A stretch of 64,000 nucleotides of DNA from Antitrichia curtipendula (Eukaryota; Streptophyta; Bryopsida; Hypnales; Leucodontaceae), in contig OX579636.1 in the NCBI GenBank assembly GCA_951230915.1, positions 34,655,567-34,719,566 on the forward strand. Direction: 5' to 3'. The position numbers and the translations under genes are program-made. This document shows positions 59,589 through 64,000 of the stretch, piece after piece (within the stretch, counting starts at the first letter, position 1; every line of letters starts with the position of its first letter). The notes below the pieces were generated by a model. It saw nothing but the letters and a program-made list of their open reading frames with translations. It searched no databases and was not told the origin of the DNA.

Positions 59589-62500
59589 CTAGGTGGTAGA
59601 ATGTGTCAAGAGGCCCCCCTCAAGAATGAATTTAATCTCATTGAAGCTAAAGGTTGGGGCATGAATGAACAAGTTCACTTCAGGATCTAACTTAGAGACC
59701 TTGACAAAGAGGAAGTACAAATGCTTACAATGTAAAAACGAATGTCGCTTGCGGCCAAATTTGGTAATCATGTCTTTGAAGGCTGGGCAAGTGCAGTTGG
59801 GGAGGGAGCTCACTGTGAGTTGGTAAATTGATTGTGTTGGAGCAGGTTTGGACTGTAGACTAATAATACATCTAAATCCGGGGCGAGGAATCATTGTTAC
59901 CTTCAAGATGGTTCCCTGTATAGCACAAGCGGACGCAACCATTTGCATTTGCTTTGCTGATGGTACGTGGGTGGAGCGTCGCGTAGACTTGGAGTTCCTT
60001 GAAACATGGTAAAAGTCAGGATTCGATGGAACGTCCACCTCGGAGAGGTCGAGGGGAGGAGCACAATTGTTGAAGAGGCGTGTTGGAGTGATGTGCTCTT
60101 TCTGTGGCAATTGAAAGCCGGCATTCTCAAGATTCAAGATCTCCGGGCGAGTGAGGTTTGTGCCAAGCTTCACGGGCCACACAGGAGGAATAGGAGGTCT
60201 CTCCTGGTTTGCAGAGAAATTGTCCATCCACTTGTGACGCGAGCCCTTGACACAGCGCTCGATGTCATCCGGGCAGAAGAAGAACTTCTAATACGATATT
60301 CGTTATTTTGGGAGAATTCCATGATTTTGGGAGTATGCAGTTCAGCGCGGTTCGCGCTGATCTGCACCATAGATTGGAAAACTGGAATTTCCGAATGGCC
60401 ATAACTTACTCAAATCTTGTCCAAACTGGGCATATGAGGTGTTTTTTGACATCTAAGGAATCTGTAGATGTCAAAAAACACCTCATATGCTCAGTTTGGA
60501 CAAAATTTGAGTAAGTTATGCCCATTCAAAAATTCCAGTTTCCCAATCTGTGATTCAGATCATCGCAAACCGACCTAAATTGGGAGATAGAAAAACTCCC
60601 CAAATAACGAATATCGTGTTTTCTGGGGTCTTGGTCTTGCGAATGAGTAATGGTTCCAGAATCCGGAGTAGGTTGGGGCAGGGGTACTCTTGCCATTTGG
60701 GACGATTTTGGCAGTGCATTTCTTCTTGGTGATAGCGTGCATAGCCCAACAAGACTTCTTGGAATTATAAGGAAGGCAAGCAATATGCCACAACTTCTCG
60801 TCAACTTTAGATTCTTGAACGGCTGTGATGCGATGAACATCCAATCCGGTAGGTGAAGGAGGCGCCACCTCCTATATAGATGGGAAGGACTCCTCGACAA
60901 TTGTAGGGAGAGGTGTAGGATGAGATCTTGTATTTCTCTGACTAACATGGGGGCGAGAGAAATTGACGGTGTCAGGGCGGTGAGAATCTTCATCGGCTCC
61001 AATAGGAGTGTCAGGTTTGCGCTTCTGTGATCTGAAGACCTCGTCGCCCTCGAGGTGTGGATTACGCGTGCAGAATTTGTCCTCGCCGGGCATGGTAAGG
61101 AGAACCTTCTGCAACACAGTCGGGTCACCAGTTTGCTGAGCCCGGCGTTGAGCACATCTAAGCTTGAGTTCTTCTTTGCTAGGGCCATCTCCGCCAAAGC
61201 CACCTCTCAAAAATTGATGGTATGCCACAACTTGGAGGAACGGTCGAATATAGTCGTCCACAGTCGCCACGTAGAGATCGCCACCCTTGTTGCCGGACAC
61301 TTGAAGCCATTTGTTGTGAATGGATTCGGCAAGGTTGCAATTTGGCATCTTTGCAAACTCTTCGGCCATCATGATTTTCTCCTACACAAAAGAAAGATTT
61401 AATAAGAAACTGAGAAAATAAAGAAAAAAGTAAAGAAGAAAACATCTAGTGATAAGTCAACCAATTTACTAGTTCCATGAAGCCACCCCATTGTCGATAG
61501 CGGAAGTGCCAAAAGGCTAGCCAAAGCTCAAGATGCCTTAGTCCATCCTCAGAGGTGCAATTTGATGATGCCCACCATGCTTTGATAGCAAGGTACCTCG
61601 TCTCTGCCTCTAGCATAGACGAGGCATCGCGATACTGGAGGCAGAGACGCTTGTGTTGGTCTTGCAATTCGTGCTTGATATATAGCTTTGTATGCTTTTC
61701 CAAGGACTGGGTCCAATGGAAGTAGCACGTCCTCTCGCGCCCTTCAATTGGAATCTTGGGATCTCCGGAGCCATAGACGATGCGCAGGGCATTCCAATTG
61801 GCTTGTGCACTATCTGCCATGAATCCTTTAAAGTATGGCTTTGGGATCCCATGGCGAGCCATGACATGGTTGAGGTTATGCCAAAACAGCACTTGAGCAT
61901 CTTTGTCTTTGGATTGGAAGTTGCAGCAAGCAATGGTCATGATGCATTGGTACGTCCCATCGTAAACGTGGCAAGCCATGGTGGTCCATTTAGAGACGCG
62001 CTTGACATGGTCGAACATGATCCACGCATGCTCGAGATCCCCGCCTGGTTGCATGCGCCGAACCAAATCGACTCCACTACCGGGGCCGACCTCAGACATC
62101 TTGAAGACAAAGACTTTGTCGGCTTCATCACCTTGGCCTGGGAACTGATTTTGTTGAACGTAGGCCCAAGTACTAACTCCCCTAAGCTTAGCAATGCCAT
62201 CCATGACTCCTAATCTACGCATGTATTTGAAGGTCGTAACCTTGTTGCGGAGGTGAGGAGAGTTCAACTCCTTGCAACGATCAAAGACGGGCTCCAGTTC
62301 TTCTAATGAAAGAAGTTGATGTGCATCATTATCTTCACAAAGGAGGAACTCACCTACAAAGTCTTTGCTGGCCTCAAGGACAATTTTACTGTGCGTGGCT
62401 TGGGGCATCCTCTCGACGTGCTCTTCGATGAGCGCATTGATGCATTTGCTGCTGTCTCTGCAATCACCAACCTTGACAGGGTGCCGATGGTTGCCGATAT

Positions 62501-63593
62501 GAATGCAGCCTCGTTGAGAAGAGTTCTTGCCGTGGATGTAGAAGATCTTAGCATCGCAAAGTTCAAGGCATTTAGGAGGCTCTTTGCAAATCCTGCATAC
62601 AAGAGTGGAGGTAATTGGTGGAGGACCACCAATGGCGAAGAGATCCTTGGTAAAGCCGTGGAAGTTGGTATCGTTCACCGTGGAGGTTTGGTGAGCACGT
62701 TGAAGGTAATCGCAGTTTTGATTCTGGCACTGAAGGTGGCCAAGGCAAGTTGATGAATGGAACGCAAGGCCAAGGTCGTTGCTAATGTTAGTGGTCTGAG
62801 TTTTGGTCCAAACATGGCCATCGTACCGCTTGTCCATGCCCTCCATGGATTTGGCTTTGGTATGAGAAGATGAGGCTCCAACCGGGGGGAGGACAAACAT
62901 TTGGGTACCATCAAACCGTGGGGGGAGGAAATTGACTTCAATTTTCAATCTATCATAATCTAACTTCTTGAGGATGTTTTTATTACCAGGCATAGAACCT
63001 AGTCTACGTAGACATTGAACAATGCAATTGGGTGGATTGGATGAAGAGGGTACCTAAGGATTTGAAAGTTCAGGGCGAGAAAGAAATGGGGTGACAAATG
63101 TGGAAATCTTTGATAAACGAGTAGGATTCACAAAAGGAGTAGGGCAAGTGAGTGCATCTTCATCAGAGGAATCAGACAGATCAATGATTGGCTGCACACC
63201 AGGCTCACTTTTAACTCTCACTATTGGAGGGGTGTTGAATATGGAAATAGAGGATCGGAGTGGAGTAAGGCTTTCAGTCAATACCTCCATTTGAGAATTG
63301 GTGAGCCCATAAACCCTGTATTTGCCAACGCCCAGCTCCCAAACCATTGATCCATTCTCGTCAAGCCTAGAATTCTCACGCATGGTTACAGAAAGCAAAG
63401 ATGTAGCAGGATCAAAAATCTCGCGTTCAACCCAGATTGTACTTACTTGTAAAGAAAATTTGATGCTAAGGTGAAGGGCAAAGACAGATGCAAATCCATC
63501 TTCGGCTACAGGAACAAGAATGGAGACCCCAAGGCCATGCGCACGAAGCTCAGCCATCTCAGCTATTGCAGGGACAGTGGAGGATGAAGCCAT
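59589..63593 (-). pseudogene. Mutator-like transposase with SWIM domain, disrupted
   Basis: Exon 1 runs 63593-61470 and exon 2 61381-59589, across an 88-bp GT-AG intron in phase 0. The frame is continuous for 1,194 codons except for TAG at 63054-63056 (codon 180), TAG at 60872-60874 and a 331-bp insertion at 60290-60620. Domains in order: an N-terminal part with a SUMO-interaction-like IIDLSDSSDED; a Cys/His cluster (about codons 283-375; CLGHLQCQNQNC, CRICKEPPKC, RGCIHIGNHRHP) of the kind carried by MULE transposases; and a DDE core with Asp in DGTYQ (about 545), Asp in MADSAQANWN (about 594), CYFHW (623-627) and Glu in NLAESIHNKW (about 727). Last is a SWIM zinc finger, CTC...CKH, near the C-terminus. 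This order is that of Mutator-like transposases. The element's own ends were not found. It could be a dead transposon or a decayed domesticated gene. Confidence 0.85.
60290..60620. mobile_element. 331-bp foldback element inserted in the transposase gene
   Basis: The ends are inverted copies of AAYACGATATTCGTTATTT, and the two halves pair along most of the element. The inner 179 bp (60371-60549) pair almost perfectly around a short loop. The 4-bp sequence TTCT (AGAA on the coding strand) is present on both sides (60286-60289 and 60621-60624). Taking out the element and one 4-bp copy rejoins the host frame exactly: PRPQ | KFFFCPDD. The superfamily is open. Confidence 0.9.
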
Positions 63594-64000
63594 CAACAAA
63601 GAGAAGGAAAAGCTAAAGTGTAGAATACAAAGGGCTATGCAATCAAGGAGCACAAGAAAGCAAATGGACAAAAGGCGAATTTGATGATCTGGACATAGAG
63701 GAGGTAATTCAAGATTTGCAAAGAAAGGTAGTACATAAGAGGAACTCGGAGCTGAAGCATTCTGCATTATCTATGAATAATGGATCACTGACTACTAATA
63801 GACCCTATAATAATTACAATTTTGACAAAGAATTAGAAGAAATTAGAAGTATTCTAGATAGTGCAATCATTAGTAAAGCCGTTGGCATCATCTAGCCACC
63901 AGGCAACCGTAATAGCCAGGTAGAATTGATGCGCACTAGTTTTTTGAATTAGAACGGAGGCAACAAATAAATAATGACATGCAATCATGTCCTACAATTG
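63594..64000. other. Upstream flank of transposase gene
   Basis: The transposase frame remains open up to an ATG at 63767, but those 58 extra residues are hydrophobic and leader-like and precede a better start (MASSSTV). The rest is AT-rich with no further feature before the window ends. Confidence 0.4.

Noticed and set aside
1..64000. CRISPR arrays, bacterial operons, rRNA or tRNA genes
   Set aside because: No regularly spaced short repeats, no ribosome-binding sites ahead of frames, and no convincing cloverleaf with a GGTTCRA-type arm outside coding exons were seen; a scan with a tRNA finder was not possible.

Overview
The window looks like nuclear DNA of a moss or closely related bryophyte. 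The evidence is a chalcone synthase very close to moss CHS proteins with the land-plant intron splitting a conserved Cys codon, an intronless PAL, GT-AG introns of 80-500 bp, GC-rich coding exons set in AT-rich intergenic DNA, and many short plant-type DNA transposons. I cannot name the species. There is one run of 200 N (36760-36959).

Layout. 1-8.6 kb: gene-poor, AT-rich DNA with a Stowaway-like MITE (3159-3726) and a Tourist-like element (7435-8555). 8.6-23.5 kb: a decayed copy of a TEX30/KANSL3-type alpha/beta hydrolase gene (10340-11690), an uncharacterised multi-exon gene for a probably nuclear protein (11859-15365 in my preferred model), a repeat-rich stretch, and the intact six-exon hydrolase gene (21399-23479). 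24.8-26.5 kb: an F-box gene whose start codon lies in a 15-nt first exon.

28.1-46.7 kb: the centrepiece. A head-to-head PAL-CHS gene pair (start codons 4.0 kb apart) is present twice as an inverted repeat, in the order PAL< >CHS ... <CHS PAL>. The arms are 8,366 bp each (28394-36759 and 38059-46424) and every reading frame I compared is identical. Outside them the homology continues for about 300 bp at roughly 90% identity with indels, then stops. A 72-bp relic of a CHS intron/exon junction lies directly at the right outer border. PAL makes cinnamate from phenylalanine and CHS makes naringenin chalcone from p-coumaroyl-CoA, so the module holds the entry steps of the phenylpropanoid and flavonoid pathways, each twice. 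The left arm ends exactly at the N gap, so an assembly cause for the perfect identity must be excluded.

46.8-64 kb: a transposon-rich accessory region. It contains an NDR1/HIN1-like gene with one in-frame amber codon, a six-exon gene resembling plant Ptta/En-Spm proteins, two CACTA-type non-autonomous elements, and a Mutator-like transposase gene with zinc-cluster, DDE and SWIM domains. The transposase gene is broken by two amber codons and a 331-bp foldback insertion. One CACTA-type MITE (54523-54854) sits in the Ptta-like gene so that it makes up almost all of an in-frame GT-AG intron, which is a candidate case of intron birth by a transposon.
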